This document shows positions 27,342 to 37,635 of a DNA stretch of 64,000 nt, in pieces. How positions within the stretch are numbered: position 1 is the stretch's first letter; each line of letters starts with the position of its first letter. The stretch comes from Nostoc sp. T09 (GTDB lineage: Bacteria; Cyanobacteriota; Cyanobacteriia; Cyanobacteriales; Nostocaceae), in NCBI RefSeq assembly GCF_002154695.1, contig NZ_MTAV01000221.1, positions 38,137 through 102,136 on the forward strand. The letters run 5' to 3'. The notes under the pieces are model-generated. The model saw nothing but the letters and a program-made list of their open reading frames with translations, ran no database searches and had not been told where the DNA came from. The position numbers and the translations under genes were made by a program.

Positions 27342-28172
27342 ATGCTAGAAGTTGAGTTAAAGCCCTGTTTCCTTACGCCTAAACGCATACAGCCAGAGTA
27401 TCCCCTGTTTGTGTATTTGCCAGGAATGGATGGAACGGGTCAACTATTGCGATCGCAAACTGCGGGATTGGAACTAGGTTTTGATGTCCGCTGTTTGGCG
27501 ATCCCACGGCAAGACCTCACCACCTGGGATGTACTCACTAATAACGTATTAGACTTGATCCACGCCGAATTAGAAAAAAGTTCTCAGCGACCAGTTTATC
27601 TGTGTGGTGAGTCGTTCGGCGGCTGTTTAGCAATGAAAGTGGCTATCCAAGCACCGCAGTTGTTTAAACGGATTATCCTGATTAACCCAGCTTCTAGCTT
27701 TAAATTACGACCTTGGTTAAATTGGGCATCTCAACTAACTTACCTAGTGCATCCTTGCCTTTATGAAGTTGGCGCACTGGGGTTATTACCATTTTTAGCA
27801 TCTTTACAACGGATGACAAGAAGCGATCGCCAAGAACTGCTAAAAAGTATGCGTTCGGTACCACCAGAAACAGTCCTCTGGCGATTGTCTTTACTCAGAG
27901 AGTTTCATGTGGAAGACGAACAGTTACGTCGCCTTTCACAACCGATTTTGCTGCTTGCTGGTGTCCAAGATCGACTTTTGCCTTCTGTAGATGAAGTCAG
28001 ACGTTTAGCTAACATTTTACCCAACAGCAAGATGCTATTGCTGCCTCACAGCGGACACGCCTGTTTACTAGAGAGTGATACTAATCTCTATAAAATTATG
28101 CAGAATTATAATTTCTTGGAAAGTAATGCTGAGGTTATGCAAGCGGTAGAAGCTGGAAATAAAGTCAGATGA
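27342..28172 (+). CDS. Alpha/beta hydrolase, esterase/lipase/thioesterase type
   Basis: 276 residues from the ATG at 27342. The oxyanion region reads LFVYLPGMDGTGQLL, the nucleophile elbow GESFGG (about residues 95-100), the acid is probably the Asp in GVQDRLLPS and the catalytic His is in LPHSGHACLLE. The LPGMDGTG start is characteristic of the hydrolase half of plant phytyl ester synthase-like proteins, which supports a link with the acyltransferase encoded upstream. Substrate unknown. Confidence 0.85.
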   Translation: MLEVELKPCFLTPKRIQPEYPLFVYLPGMDGTGQLLRSQTAGLELGFDVRCLAIPRQDLTTWDVLTNNVLDLIHAELEKSSQRPVYLCGESFGGCLAMKVAIQAPQLFKRIILINPASSFKLRPWLNWASQLTYLVHPCLYEVGALGLLPFLASLQRMTRSDRQELLKSMRSVPPETVLWRLSLLREFHVEDEQLRRLSQPILLLAGVQDRLLPSVDEVRRLANILPNSKMLLLPHSGHACLLESDTNLYKIMQNYNFLESNAEVMQAVEAGNKVR

Positions 28173-28379
28173 GGAGCAAAAAGTTTTAGTTCGGTATATC
28201 CAATCTGAAGCAGAAATTTATAATATTATCCAATCAATCTTTACTGCAACAAATTCCTACTATTCAGATAAGGGAGTATTTTATTTTTAACTAACGGCTT
28301 ATCCTGATGGAAAGAGGTCAGGTTAAGCACAATTTGCTAAAACCAAAATAGCAAAGCTATACAATGAAGGTGCCCAGCA

Positions 28380-29498
28380 ATGGCAGACAAACTCAATAAC
28401 GCAATAGATAAAAAACTAAATAATTCCTCAACTGATAATACAAAAAAAGATAAACAATCATTTTTAGGATCTGTTGCTGAATCATTAAGCTGGGTAGCGG
28501 GGACAGCAGTTGATATAGGAGGATCTGCTGTTCAACAAACACACAAGCTAATTGAACAATCAACTCAAAATACCGGGAAGCTAGTGGATAGCCTCAGTCA
28601 AAATTGGCTGATTCGCAGATTATCTGGTGTTTTAAATCTAAATTGGTTGATTGGGGCTAGTGACAATGTTGATTTGCAAAAAGCACAAGAGACAGTCAAC
28701 AAACTAAAACAAGAATATCCCCAGGAATCACCAAGCCAAATTTCCCACAGAATTATGGTGGAAAAAGCCACTCAAGCAGGCGGAATTGGTTTAGCAACTA
28801 GTATTTTGCCAGGAATAGCGGCGGCTTTATTGGCAATTGATTTGGCGGCGACAACACAATTGCAATCAGAAATGCTTTATCAAATAGCAGCCGCTTATGG
28901 ACTAGATTTAAAAGAGCCTGCGCGTAAAGGCGAAGTTTTAGCAATTTTTGGTCTAGCTTTGGGTGGTAGTCGTCTGTTGAAAGCTGCGGGATTGGGCTTG
29001 CTACGAAATGTGCCCTTTGCTGGCGCGGCGATCGCTGCTAGTTCCAATGCGACGATGATTTATTCATTGGGGTATGCTGCTTGCCGATTTTATGAAGCGA
29101 AGTTAGATGAATCAACTTCCCTCACTTCTAAAGAGACATTGGCGACATTAAAACAACAAAGTGAAAAGTACTTAGAAACAGCGATCGCACAAGAAGCGAT
29201 CATGGATCAAATCTTAGTACACATGATCCTCGCCAGTCATCCAGACAAGACTTGGTCAGAAATTCGCCCAGAGTTGCAAGCCATCAACCTGAGTGAACAT
29301 TCATTACAACAGATTTCCGAAAATATCAAATCACCCCAGCCTTTAGATAGCTTGCTAGATCGACTCAATCGTGATTTTGCCATACCTTTGTTAGCGCAAT
29401 GTCAAAAAATTGCTGAAATTAACGGTGAAACTACAGAGTTAGAGCAAAATATAATGACTGCGATCGCTAATAAGTTTGATTTGGGGAAGGGAAAATAG
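28380..29498 (+). CDS. EcsC family-like protein
   Basis: 372 residues. After a polar, lysine-rich N-terminus the sequence continues SLSWVAGTAVDIGGSAVQQT and SPSQISHRIMVEKATQAGGI. Two or three hydrophobic Ala/Gly-rich stretches follow at about 135-160 and 185-235 (LATSILPGIAAALLAIDLAA, GLGLLRNVPFAGAAIAASSN). This pattern fits the EcsC family, whose function is unknown outside the Bacillus ecs operon. The family assignment is from pattern only. Confidence 0.6.
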   Translation: MADKLNNAIDKKLNNSSTDNTKKDKQSFLGSVAESLSWVAGTAVDIGGSAVQQTHKLIEQSTQNTGKLVDSLSQNWLIRRLSGVLNLNWLIGASDNVDLQKAQETVNKLKQEYPQESPSQISHRIMVEKATQAGGIGLATSILPGIAAALLAIDLAATTQLQSEMLYQIAAAYGLDLKEPARKGEVLAIFGLALGGSRLLKAAGLGLLRNVPFAGAAIAASSNATMIYSLGYAACRFYEAKLDESTSLTSKETLATLKQQSEKYLETAIAQEAIMDQILVHMILASHPDKTWSEIRPELQAINLSEHSLQQISENIKSPQPLDSLLDRLNRDFAIPLLAQCQKIAEINGETTELEQNIMTAIANKFDLGKGK

Positions 29499-30299
29499 GC
29501 AATAGACAATGGCGATGTCTACGACGGGCTAAGCTTACACTGTTTTGAATATATAAAATTCTCAAATGAGTTAGCAAACACGGAAATTGAGAAAGCAAAA
29601 TGCCTTTTTACTTGCGGAAAACACCAAAATGAGAAAGCATTTAGGCATTTTAGGTAAGCAAAATGCCTTTTTACTTGCGGAAAACACCAAAATGAGTGCG
29701 TGATTTACCAAAATGAGAAAGTGTTTAGGCATTTTGAGAAAGCAATATGGCTTTTTACTTGCGGAAAACACCAAAATGAGTAAGCATTTAGGCATTTTGA
29801 GTAAGCATTTTAGATAAATGAGTAAGCAGAAAGGCAAAATGAGTTAGTTTTTTCAATAAACTATGAAGTTATCGGTTTTTTGGATGATTAAAATCGACTT
29901 TATATATTTTTTTGATGAAAATACCAAAAGAGCGATCGCAAAAACAGATCGCCTGTGTTGGCGATCGCTACAACCCCGTAGGGGAAGTCAAAAGTCAAAA
30001 ATAATAATTGAGTTACAGCTACTTTTTTCAACCTCGCACCATCAAATTTAGGCATTTTTAATTAAGTTAAATTTCTATAATTGCCAGTATATCTACTTAA
30101 TAGCGGCTCTACCGCATAAATGCTCTTTGATATATCTACATATAGATTGCCGTAGATTCCAGCTACAAAGCCACTCAAGCTGGCGTATTGGGTGAGGTTT
30201 TGCATCGTGCATAGTCAAAGCCTATTCCCCAATCCCTGACAGCACGAACAGAGAATTTTACGCAATACTGGTACAAGAACTTTTACACAAAATCCAAAA
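29499..30299. other. 800-base intergenic region before pepA
   Basis: Contains the iterated repeat array at 29595-29821 (listed separately), two HIP1 sites near 29932-29967 and otherwise AT-rich sequence. No RNA gene or plausible coding frame is seen; an 88-codon minus-strand frame (29571-29837) exists only because the repeats lack stops. Confidence 0.45.
29595..29821. repeat. Iterated 39-bp repeat array
   Basis: A 39-base unit (beginning GCAAAATGCCTTTTTACTTG and ending CACCAAAATGAG) occurs at 29595-29633 and 29658-29696 identically and at 29742-29780 with two changes. Between and after the units run variants of AAGCATTTAGGCATTTTGAG. Spacings of 24 and 45 bases consist of the same sequence family, so this is not a CRISPR array. 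Confidence 0.85.
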
Positions 30300-31781
30300 A
30301 TGGTAATTCGACCGAGTGATACGCCGCTTTTAGAATGGGCAGGAGATACTTTAGCGATTGGATTATTTGAAGAGGCAGTAGAGTTAACTGGTGAACTGGC
30401 GACTTTAGATGGCAAGTTTGCCGGAATTTTAAAAGAACTAATTGCTGAAGAGGAATTTAAAGGTAAAGCCAATAGCACTATTTTTACGCGGATAGCTGCT
30501 AGTACTCCTGTAAAAAAAGTGATTATCGTGGGTTTGGGGAAAGCCGACTCACTAAAATTAGATTCTTTGCGGCGTGCTGCTGCGGCTGTAGGCCGAGTAG
30601 CCAAAAAGCAAAAAAGTAAAGTTTTAGGGTTTAGTTTTCCATTATTGAACAACGATCCGGCGGCAACTGCCCAAGCGATCGCCGAAGGTGTGCAACTGGC
30701 GCTTTACCAAGATCTCCGTTTTAAATCAGAACCCGAAGATAAAGGCTCACAAGTAGAAACCATAGATTTACTAGGGTTTGGCGGGCAAGAAGCAGCGATT
30801 AACCGCGCCAATCAAATAGTTTCTGGGGTAATTTTGGCCAGAGAGTTGGTAGCAGCTCCGGCAAACGCTGTTACCCCGATTACTATGGCAGAAACTGCCC
30901 AAGCGATCGCTAAAGATCATGGTTTGCAATTAGAAATACTAGAACGCGAAGATTGTGAAAAGTTGGGCATGGGTGCCTTTTTAGGAGTCGCCCAAGCTTC
31001 TGATTTGCCTCCTAAATTTATTCACCTAACCTACAAGCCAGAAGGCACACCGACACGCAAACTAGCAATTATTGGTAAAGGCGTAACCTTTGACTCCGGC
31101 GGACTCAATATTAAAGGCGCTGGTAGTGGCATTGAAACTATGAAAATGGATATGGGTGGTGCAGCTGCAACTTTAGGTGCAGCCAAAGCAATTGCCCAAA
31201 TTAAGCCAAGTGTCGAAGTTCACTTTATCTCAGCCGTGACCGAGAACATGATTAGCGGTCATGCGATGCACCCAGGCGACATCCTAAAAGCGTCGAACGG
31301 CAAAACTATTGAAGTGAATAATACCGACGCTGAAGGGCGTTTGACTCTAGCCGATGCCTTGGTATATGCCGAGAAATTAGGAGTAGATGCGATCGTTGAT
31401 TTAGCAACCCTAACTGGTGCCAACGTCATCGCCCTAGGTGATGATATTGCAGGTTTGTTTACTCCTGATGATGCTGTAGCTTCCCAACTAGAAAAAGCTG
31501 CGGCATCATCAGGAGAAAAAATTTGGCGGATGCCAATGGAAGAAAAGTATTTTGAAGGGCTGAAGTCTGGGATTGCGGATATGAAGAATACAGGTCCCCG
31601 CCCAGGAGGTGCGATTACTGCGTCCCTTTTCCTCAAGCAATTCGTCAAAGATACCCCTTGGGCACACTTAGATATTGCTGGTCCTGTGTGGTCAGATAAA
31701 GAAAATGGATACAACGGACCAGGGGCAACCGGTTTCGGTGTGAGAACCCTCGTTGACTGGGTACTGAGTCCAGTTGAGTAG
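30300..31781 (+). CDS. pepA: Leucyl aminopeptidase (cytosol aminopeptidase, M17)
   Basis: 493 residues; dinuclear-metal exopeptidase that removes N-terminal residues from peptides. The C-terminal catalytic domain shows [15 protein letters not shown] with metal ligands, MDMGGAA and the M17 signature [14 protein letters not shown] (about 340-353). The N-terminal macro-like domain (1-165) has the normal length. It is probably monocistronic; plsX follows after a G/C-rich spacer. Confidence 0.97.
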   Translation: MVIRPSDTPLLEWAGDTLAIGLFEEAVELTGELATLDGKFAGILKELIAEEEFKGKANSTIFTRIAASTPVKKVIIVGLGKADSLKLDSLRRAAAAVGRVAKKQKSKVLGFSFPLLNNDPAATAQAIAEGVQLALYQDLRFKSEPEDKGSQVETIDLLGFGGQEAAINRANQIVSGVILARELVAAPANAVTPITMAETAQAIAKDHGLQLEILEREDCEKLGMGAFLGVAQASDLPPKFIHLTYKPEGTPTRKLAIIGKGVTFDSGGLNIKGAGSGIETMKMDMGGAAATLGAAKAIAQIKPSVEVHFISAVTENMISGHAMHPGDILKASNGKTIEVNNTDAEGRLTLADALVYAEKLGVDAIVDLATLTGANVIALGDDIAGLFTPDDAVASQLEKAAASSGEKIWRMPMEEKYFEGLKSGIADMKNTGPRPGGAITASLFLKQFVKDTPWAHLDIAGPVWSDKENGYNGPGATGFGVRTLVDWVLSPVE

Positions 31782-31829
31782 GTAATTGGGCATGGGGCAT
31801 GGGTAAGAGTGGGAAATAGGGAAGAAAAC

Positions 31830-31894
31830 TCCCCACACTCCCCACACCCCCTTCTCCCCCTTGCCCCCCTCTCCCATCCCCCCAAATCCCCGCC
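31830..31894. repeat. C-rich tract downstream of pepA, G-quadruplex candidate on the minus strand
   Basis: A run of eight or more C4-C6 blocks separated by one to four bases, preceded by a purine-rich stretch (GGGCATGGGGCATGGG at 31789-31804). On the minus strand this gives closely spaced G4-G6 runs that could form a quadruplex. It resembles dispersed C-rich spacers of Nostoc-like genomes. Confidence 0.6.
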
Positions 31895-32022
31895 AATTCA
31901 TGTTATCTTGGGCTTGCCAGAACCTCTTGCATAGTGGGAAGAGTAATTTGGCAGTCTAAATGTTCCGATTTTTCGGCAAAGCCATCTGGTAAAATTTGTA
32001 AGGTTTCTAAAAGCTCTAAGCA

Positions 32023-33048
32023 ATGGGATCGACTGGCGTAAGGATCGCAATTGACGCAATGGGAGGGGATCATGCACCCGGTGAAATCGTAGCTGGCGCA
32101 ATCCGAGCACGAGAAGAATTGGGTGTAAAAGTCCTGTTGGTGGGTGATCCCCAACAAATTGAAGCTGCCCTGCCACCAAAAACAAGTCTGGCGCAGGTAG
32201 AGATCGTTCCTGCTGAGGAAGCGATCGCAATGGATGAGGAGCCTTTAAACGCAGTTAGACGCAAACGTAAGGCTTCAATTAATGTGGCGATGGATCTGGT
32301 GAAGCAGCAGCAAGCAGATGCTGTGTTCTCAGCCGGACACTCTGGGGCAGCTATGGCCTCCGCTTTGCTCCGCCTAGGAAGATTGCCAGGAATTGACCGC
32401 CCAGCAATTGGGACAGTTTTTCCCACTATTAAAGCTGGCAAGCCAGTATTAATACTTGATGTTGGTGCAAATGTAGACTGCCGTCCGAAATTTTTAGAGC
32501 AGTTTGCTGTCATGGGTTCGGCGTATAGTCAGTACGTGCTGGGTACACCCGAACCAAAAGTAGGTTTGTTGAACATCGGCGAAGAAGACACTAAAGGTAA
32601 TGAAGTGGCTCTGCGCGCCCACCAACTCCTACGAGAAAATACTCAAATTTCTTTTATCGGGAATGCAGAAGGACGTGATGTACTTTCTGGCAACTTTGAT
32701 GTGATTGTCTGTGATGGCTTTGTCGGCAATGTGTTGTTGAAATTTGCTGAAGCCGTGGGAGAAGTGATTTTACAAATCTTGCGGGAAGAACTACCCCAAG
32801 GATTGCATGGTCAAATTGGCACAGCAATTTTAAAACCAAACCTCAAAAGGATTAAGCAGCGGATGGACCACGCGGAACATGGCGGTGCTTTGCTTTTAGG
32901 TGTGGACGGAATTTGTCTTATTGGTCACGGTAGCTCACAAGCACCTTCAATTTTTAATGCAATTCGCATAGCCAAAGAAGCTGTAGACAACCAGGTACTA
33001 CAAAGAATCCGGTCCCAGTATGAAGCCCTACAGCGTGATAGTGGTTAG
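32023..33048 (+). CDS. plsX: Phosphate acyltransferase PlsX
   Basis: 341 residues. Converts acyl-ACP and phosphate to acyl phosphate, the first step of glycerolipid synthesis. Family signatures: IAIDAMGGDHAPGEIVAGAI near the N-terminus, SAGHSGAAMASALLRLG, and DGFVGNVLLKFAEA near the C-terminus. The ATG at 32023 is the only in-frame start near the conserved block. First gene of the plsX-fabH-fabD-plsC lipid cluster. Confidence 0.97.
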   Translation: MGSTGVRIAIDAMGGDHAPGEIVAGAIRAREELGVKVLLVGDPQQIEAALPPKTSLAQVEIVPAEEAIAMDEEPLNAVRRKRKASINVAMDLVKQQQADAVFSAGHSGAAMASALLRLGRLPGIDRPAIGTVFPTIKAGKPVLILDVGANVDCRPKFLEQFAVMGSAYSQYVLGTPEPKVGLLNIGEEDTKGNEVALRAHQLLRENTQISFIGNAEGRDVLSGNFDVIVCDGFVGNVLLKFAEAVGEVILQILREELPQGLHGQIGTAILKPNLKRIKQRMDHAEHGGALLLGVDGICLIGHGSSQAPSIFNAIRIAKEAVDNQVLQRIRSQYEALQRDSG

Positions 33049-33144
33049 CAATCAGCCAAAAGACAGCAATCAAAGGCACAAAAAGTGTGATTAGTCAATA
33101 GTTAATGACTAAACGCTGATAGGTGATAGTTCGGGAGACTAGGA

Positions 33145-34137
<993 letters not shown>

Positions 34138-34140
34138 TAT

Positions 34141-34168
34141 TTTGTCATTTGTCATTTGTCATTTGTTA
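34141..34168. repeat. Four tandem TTTGTCA heptamers after fabH
   Basis: TTTGTCA is repeated three times and followed by TTTGTTA. The complementary form (ATGACAA) recurs in the array at 34330-34400 before fabD, so the two ends of the spacer are inverted copies. Confidence 0.85.
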
Positions 34169-34329
34169 AGTAGATGAACAAAAATCTGGACAGTCAATAA
34201 ATATCCCAAATTTTCTTGTGCTGCGAGCAAGATACCCGCTAATACTAAAGTACGGGCAAGACTTCGGTGTGAGCGCTGCCTATCTCACAAGATGGGATAA
34301 TTTATTTCTGAGAGTTCCCGTAACAATCA

Positions 34330-34402
34330 ATGACCAATGCCCAATGGCTAATGACAAATGACAAATGACGAATGACCAACGACTAACGACTATTGACCAA
34401 TG
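34330..34402. repeat. Heptamer array running into the fabD start codon
   Basis: Variants of ATGACAA/ATGACCA/ACGACTA repeat without a break from about 34330 to the ATG of fabD (34400-34402), which itself is part of a CAATGAC repeat unit. No Shine-Dalgarno sequence is present. Confidence 0.8.
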
Positions 34403-35281
34403 ACTAAAACTGCATGGGTGTTTCCTGGACAAGGTTCCCAAGTAACGGGAATGGGAACAGACTTATTAGATATACCTTCTGCTCGGGATAAATTTGCCCA
34501 AGCTGAGGCTATCTTAGGCTGGTCTGTCACAGACATTTGCCAAAGCGATGCCGAACAGCTATCACGCACTCTCTACACCCAGCCAAGTCTTTATGTAGTA
34601 GAAACCATTCTTGCCGACCTGATCCGCGAACGGGGCCACCAGCCAGATTTAGTAGCTGGTCACAGTTTAGGAGAATATATTGCTCTTTACATTGCTGGTA
34701 TATTTGATTGGTCTGTTGGCTTACACTTAGTGAAGCGTCGTGCTGAACTAATGGATAGTGTTTCTGGTGGGATGATGGCGGCGCTGATGAACTTTGACCG
34801 CGAACAGTTGGACATGGTTATTGCTCAAACGCCCAATGTAGTGCTGGCCAATGATAACAGTCCTGCTCAGGTGGTCATTTCTGGTACTCCCGAAGCTGTA
34901 CAGGCGGTAATGTCCCAAGTTAAAGCCAAGCGCGCTATCCCTTTAAAAGTTTCTGGAGCTTTTCACTCCCATTTAATAGCAGCTGCGGCTATGGAATTCC
35001 AAGAGATTCTCGAATCTGTGCAATTTCAGCCAGCTATTGTACCAGTAGTCTCTAATGTAGAACCAATAGCAACTGTTGATCCAGAGATTTTAAAGCAGCA
35101 TCTAATCAAACAAATGACTGGTTCAGTCAGATGGCGTGAAATTTCTTTGCTGCTTCCAACCCAGGGTATTGAACGAGTAGTGGAAATTGGCCCGGGTAAC
35201 GTGCTAACTGGTTTGATTAAACGTACTAGTCCTGGTTTAATCTTAGAAAACGTCCGTAATGCCACTGAGTTGCCTGTTTAG
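34400..35281 (+). CDS. fabD: Malonyl-CoA:ACP transacylase
   Basis: 293 residues. Loads malonyl groups on acyl carrier protein. The nucleophile elbow GHSLGEY (about residues 90-96) and the catalytic His in SGAFHSHLIAAAA are present; the N-terminus TAWVFPGQGSQVTGMG is typical. The start codon is the last unit of a heptamer array and has no ribosome-binding site in front of it. It lies between fabH and plsC on the same strand. Confidence 0.97.
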   Translation: MTKTAWVFPGQGSQVTGMGTDLLDIPSARDKFAQAEAILGWSVTDICQSDAEQLSRTLYTQPSLYVVETILADLIRERGHQPDLVAGHSLGEYIALYIAGIFDWSVGLHLVKRRAELMDSVSGGMMAALMNFDREQLDMVIAQTPNVVLANDNSPAQVVISGTPEAVQAVMSQVKAKRAIPLKVSGAFHSHLIAAAAMEFQEILESVQFQPAIVPVVSNVEPIATVDPEILKQHLIKQMTGSVRWREISLLLPTQGIERVVEIGPGNVLTGLIKRTSPGLILENVRNATELPV

Positions 35282-35346
35282 GTACTGGGGAAGAGAGGCT
35301 GGGAAGGGGACATAGAGAATAACTAATGACAACTGACAAATAACAA

Positions 35347-35985
35347 ATGAACAGAAGCCGTGAACCATTGATTAGTCTGGCACTGTATCACGCTTTTAAG
35401 TGGTCAGTGGTCAGCCCTATGCTACATGCTTACTTTCGAGTCCAGATTCATGGTGCCGAAAATGTGCCTCAATCTGGGCCATTACTGGTAGTGAGTAATC
35501 ATGCTAGTTACTTCGACCCGCCAATTGTCTCCAATTGTGTACTACGTCCCGTGGCGTACATGGCAAAGGAGGAGTTATTTCATGTCCCGGTTTTGGCGCA
35601 AGCAATTAAATTGTACGGTGCTTACCCTGTAAGTCGAGGCGCAGCCGATCGCACTGCCATCCGTTCAGCTTTAGAGTGTATTAATAATGGTTGGGCTGTA
35701 GGTGTTTTCTTGCAAGGTACTCGCACACCAGATGGTCGCATTACAGACCCTAAAAGAGGTGCAGCCCTGTTGGCAGCTAAGGCAAAAGCACCCATATTAC
35801 CAGTTAGTTTATGGGGTACTGAAGGGATTTTACAAAAAGGCTCGACTATGCCGCGTGCAGTTCCCATAACTGTCAGGATTGGTCAGGTAATTGATGCACC
35901 TACTTCTACAAATAAAGAGGAATTACAAGCCTTTACACAAAAATGTGCAGATGTGATTAACCAGATGCATGATTTAGGGCGATGA
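35347..35985 (+). CDS. plsC: 1-acyl-sn-glycerol-3-phosphate acyltransferase
   Basis: 212 residues. Acylates lysophosphatidic acid to phosphatidic acid at the membrane. The motif I box SNHASYFDPP (NHxxxxD) and the third block FLQGTRTPDGR (in place of FPEGTR) are visible. The ATG follows AACAAATGAC-type repeats without a clear ribosome-binding site, like fabD. Fourth gene of the lipid cluster, which suggests that this is the main PlsC. Confidence 0.94.
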   Translation: MNRSREPLISLALYHAFKWSVVSPMLHAYFRVQIHGAENVPQSGPLLVVSNHASYFDPPIVSNCVLRPVAYMAKEELFHVPVLAQAIKLYGAYPVSRGAADRTAIRSALECINNGWAVGVFLQGTRTPDGRITDPKRGAALLAAKAKAPILPVSLWGTEGILQKGSTMPRAVPITVRIGQVIDAPTSTNKEELQAFTQKCADVINQMHDLGR

Positions 35986-36075
35986 CTCAAAAAATCGAGA
36001 AAATCTACTGAAGGGAGGTAGCGATCGCTCTTAGGTTTCTGTACGTTTAAAGACAATGCCTTTTGTGAATTCCTT

Positions 36076-37116
36076 ATGAGCGGCTTTGAAGCCAAAAATT
36101 TTTGGCACAGATTGAATAATCTAGCGTTAGTCCGCTTTTTGCTTTTAGTAGCTTCTGGTTGGGCTATTATACAGCTTTTAGCATACTTTCAAGGGGTGAT
36201 TGTTATTTTTACATTCGCCGCTATTTTAGCTTTTTTACTCAGCTATCCTGTACAATGGCTGCGACGTTTTTTGCCCCACGGTTTCGCAGTTCTTGTAGTT
36301 TTCTTACTCAGCATTGTGGTGCTTGGGGGAATAGCAATCACCTTAGGTTTAGCAGTTTTATCTCAAGGACAACAACTAATCGATAGCGTCACTAATTTTT
36401 TAAATTCTTTAGCACCTTTAATTGAGAGATTAGAAAACTTTTTACGTAGCCGGAATCTGCAAATAGATTTAGACTTTATTCAAGAGCAGTTACGCAATCA
36501 AGCAATAAACAGTCTGGTAAATAGCCTGGCTATTTTACAACAATTTCTGACAAATTTTGTAACTTTTATATTAATTGCTGTTGTTGCCTTCTTTATGCTT
36601 TTAGATGGAGAAAAAATTTGGCATTTAATTCTAAAAATAGTACCAAGGCAGCGACGCAGTAGATTTACTAATGTAATAAAAAGCAGTTTTCTAGGCTTCT
36701 TTCGAGGTCAGTTGTTATTAACGTTGTTTTTAACTAGTGCTACATTGCTTGTATTTTTACTTTTAAATGTGCCTTTTGCCTTGCTTTTATCAGTGGTAGT
36801 CGGGTTACTTGATGTTATTCCTGGTATAGGAGCAACATTAGGAGTTAGTACGGTAACTTTAATTGTATTATCTCAAAATGTTTGGCTAGCATTAAAAGTA
36901 TTTGTGGCTTGCATTGTACTACAGCAAATCCAAGATAATTTAATTGCGCCGCGAATTATGCAAGGTGCCCTGAATTTAAATCCGATAGTAGTTTTTTTTG
37001 CTTTGCTAGTAGGTGCGAGAGTAGCAGGTTTGTTAGGTATTTTTATTTCTATTCCTATAGCTGGAGTAATTGTATCTTTGTTTGAAATTGAGGAGATGCA
37101 AGCAGAAGTTGAGTAA
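36076..37116 (+). CDS. AI-2E family transporter
   Basis: 346 residues, integral membrane protein of the AI-2E/YdiK family, possibly an exporter. About seven or eight hydrophobic helices: about 17-60 (a pair), 70-100, 150-175, 210-265 and 290-335. The family pattern AILAFLLSYPVQWLRRF and the DVIPGIGATLG and QDNLIAPRIMQGALNLNP motifs are clear. Substrate unknown; despite the name, there is no evidence for autoinducer transport here. Confidence 0.93.
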   Translation: MSGFEAKNFWHRLNNLALVRFLLLVASGWAIIQLLAYFQGVIVIFTFAAILAFLLSYPVQWLRRFLPHGFAVLVVFLLSIVVLGGIAITLGLAVLSQGQQLIDSVTNFLNSLAPLIERLENFLRSRNLQIDLDFIQEQLRNQAINSLVNSLAILQQFLTNFVTFILIAVVAFFMLLDGEKIWHLILKIVPRQRRSRFTNVIKSSFLGFFRGQLLLTLFLTSATLLVFLLLNVPFALLLSVVVGLLDVIPGIGATLGVSTVTLIVLSQNVWLALKVFVACIVLQQIQDNLIAPRIMQGALNLNPIVVFFALLVGARVAGLLGIFISIPIAGVIVSLFEIEEMQAEVE

Positions 37117-37120
37117 TTAG

Positions 37121-37146
37121 TTATTAGTCGTTAGTCATTAGTCCTT
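37121..37146. repeat. Tandem TTAGTCN heptamers
   Basis: TTAGTCG, TTAGTCA and TTAGTCC follow one another directly after the AI-2E gene stop codon. Confidence 0.8.
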
Positions 37147-37198
37147 GGTTGCAAAAAATGTACAATGAAACTTAGGCTGATAAAAAAATTGAGAAATT

Positions 37199-37507
37199 AT
37201 GCCGGATTTAAGAACGGAATTAGCAGCAAATTTAGATGAAGCAGAGTGGGAATGGCTAATTCCTCATGTCAAAAGGGATGCAGTGATTGTAGTAGCGCTG
37301 GGGCTAGGCTTGTTGGATGTCGGAGTAGCGATCGCTAGTGATAATATTCCACAAGTGCAACTATGGATTGATGAACAATTGATTACCAAACCCACCACCG
37401 AACAGTTAGGAGAGTGGAATGGTAATCCTCAAAAGCGGTTTCAAACACTTATTGTCCAGCCCTATGTTTTAGCACAAGAAATAGTGGATACTTCCGATGC
37501 ATTGTAG
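37199..37507 (+). CDS. DUF2288 family protein
   Basis: 102 residues of the DUF2288 family, function unknown. Recognised by LRTELAANLDEAEWEWLIPH, then RDAVIVVALGLGLLDVGVAI and QLWIDEQLITKPT. Small, acidic and soluble. Confidence 0.8.
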   Translation: MPDLRTELAANLDEAEWEWLIPHVKRDAVIVVALGLGLLDVGVAIASDNIPQVQLWIDEQLITKPTTEQLGEWNGNPQKRFQTLIVQPYVLAQEIVDTSDAL

Positions 37508-37582
37508 GGTATGTTATGCCAAAGGCTAACGCACCTTGAATTGTTGATGGTACGTTGCACTAAAGCGAATAGGAATAAAATG

Positions 37583-37626
37583 AACCACAGATAAACACAG
37601 ATAGATATCGATGTTTATCTGTGGTT
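37583..37626. terminator. Long perfect hairpin between convergent genes
   Basis: AACCACAGATAAACA (37583-37597) is fully complementary to TGTTTATCTGTGGTT (37612-37626): a 15-bp stem with a 14-base loop. It lies between DUF2288 and menF, which converge, so a bidirectional terminator or a mobile palindromic repeat is plausible. Confidence 0.6.
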
Positions 37627-37635
37627 GAATTTTCA

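Noticed and set aside
29595..29821. Possible CRISPR array
   Set aside because: Only three repeat units, irregular spacings (24 and 45 bases), and the spacers are made of the same repeat family; no cas genes nearby.
31259..31885. 208-codon minus-strand frame opposite pepA
   Set aside because: It is antisense to a complete, well-conserved aminopeptidase and consists of shadow codons.
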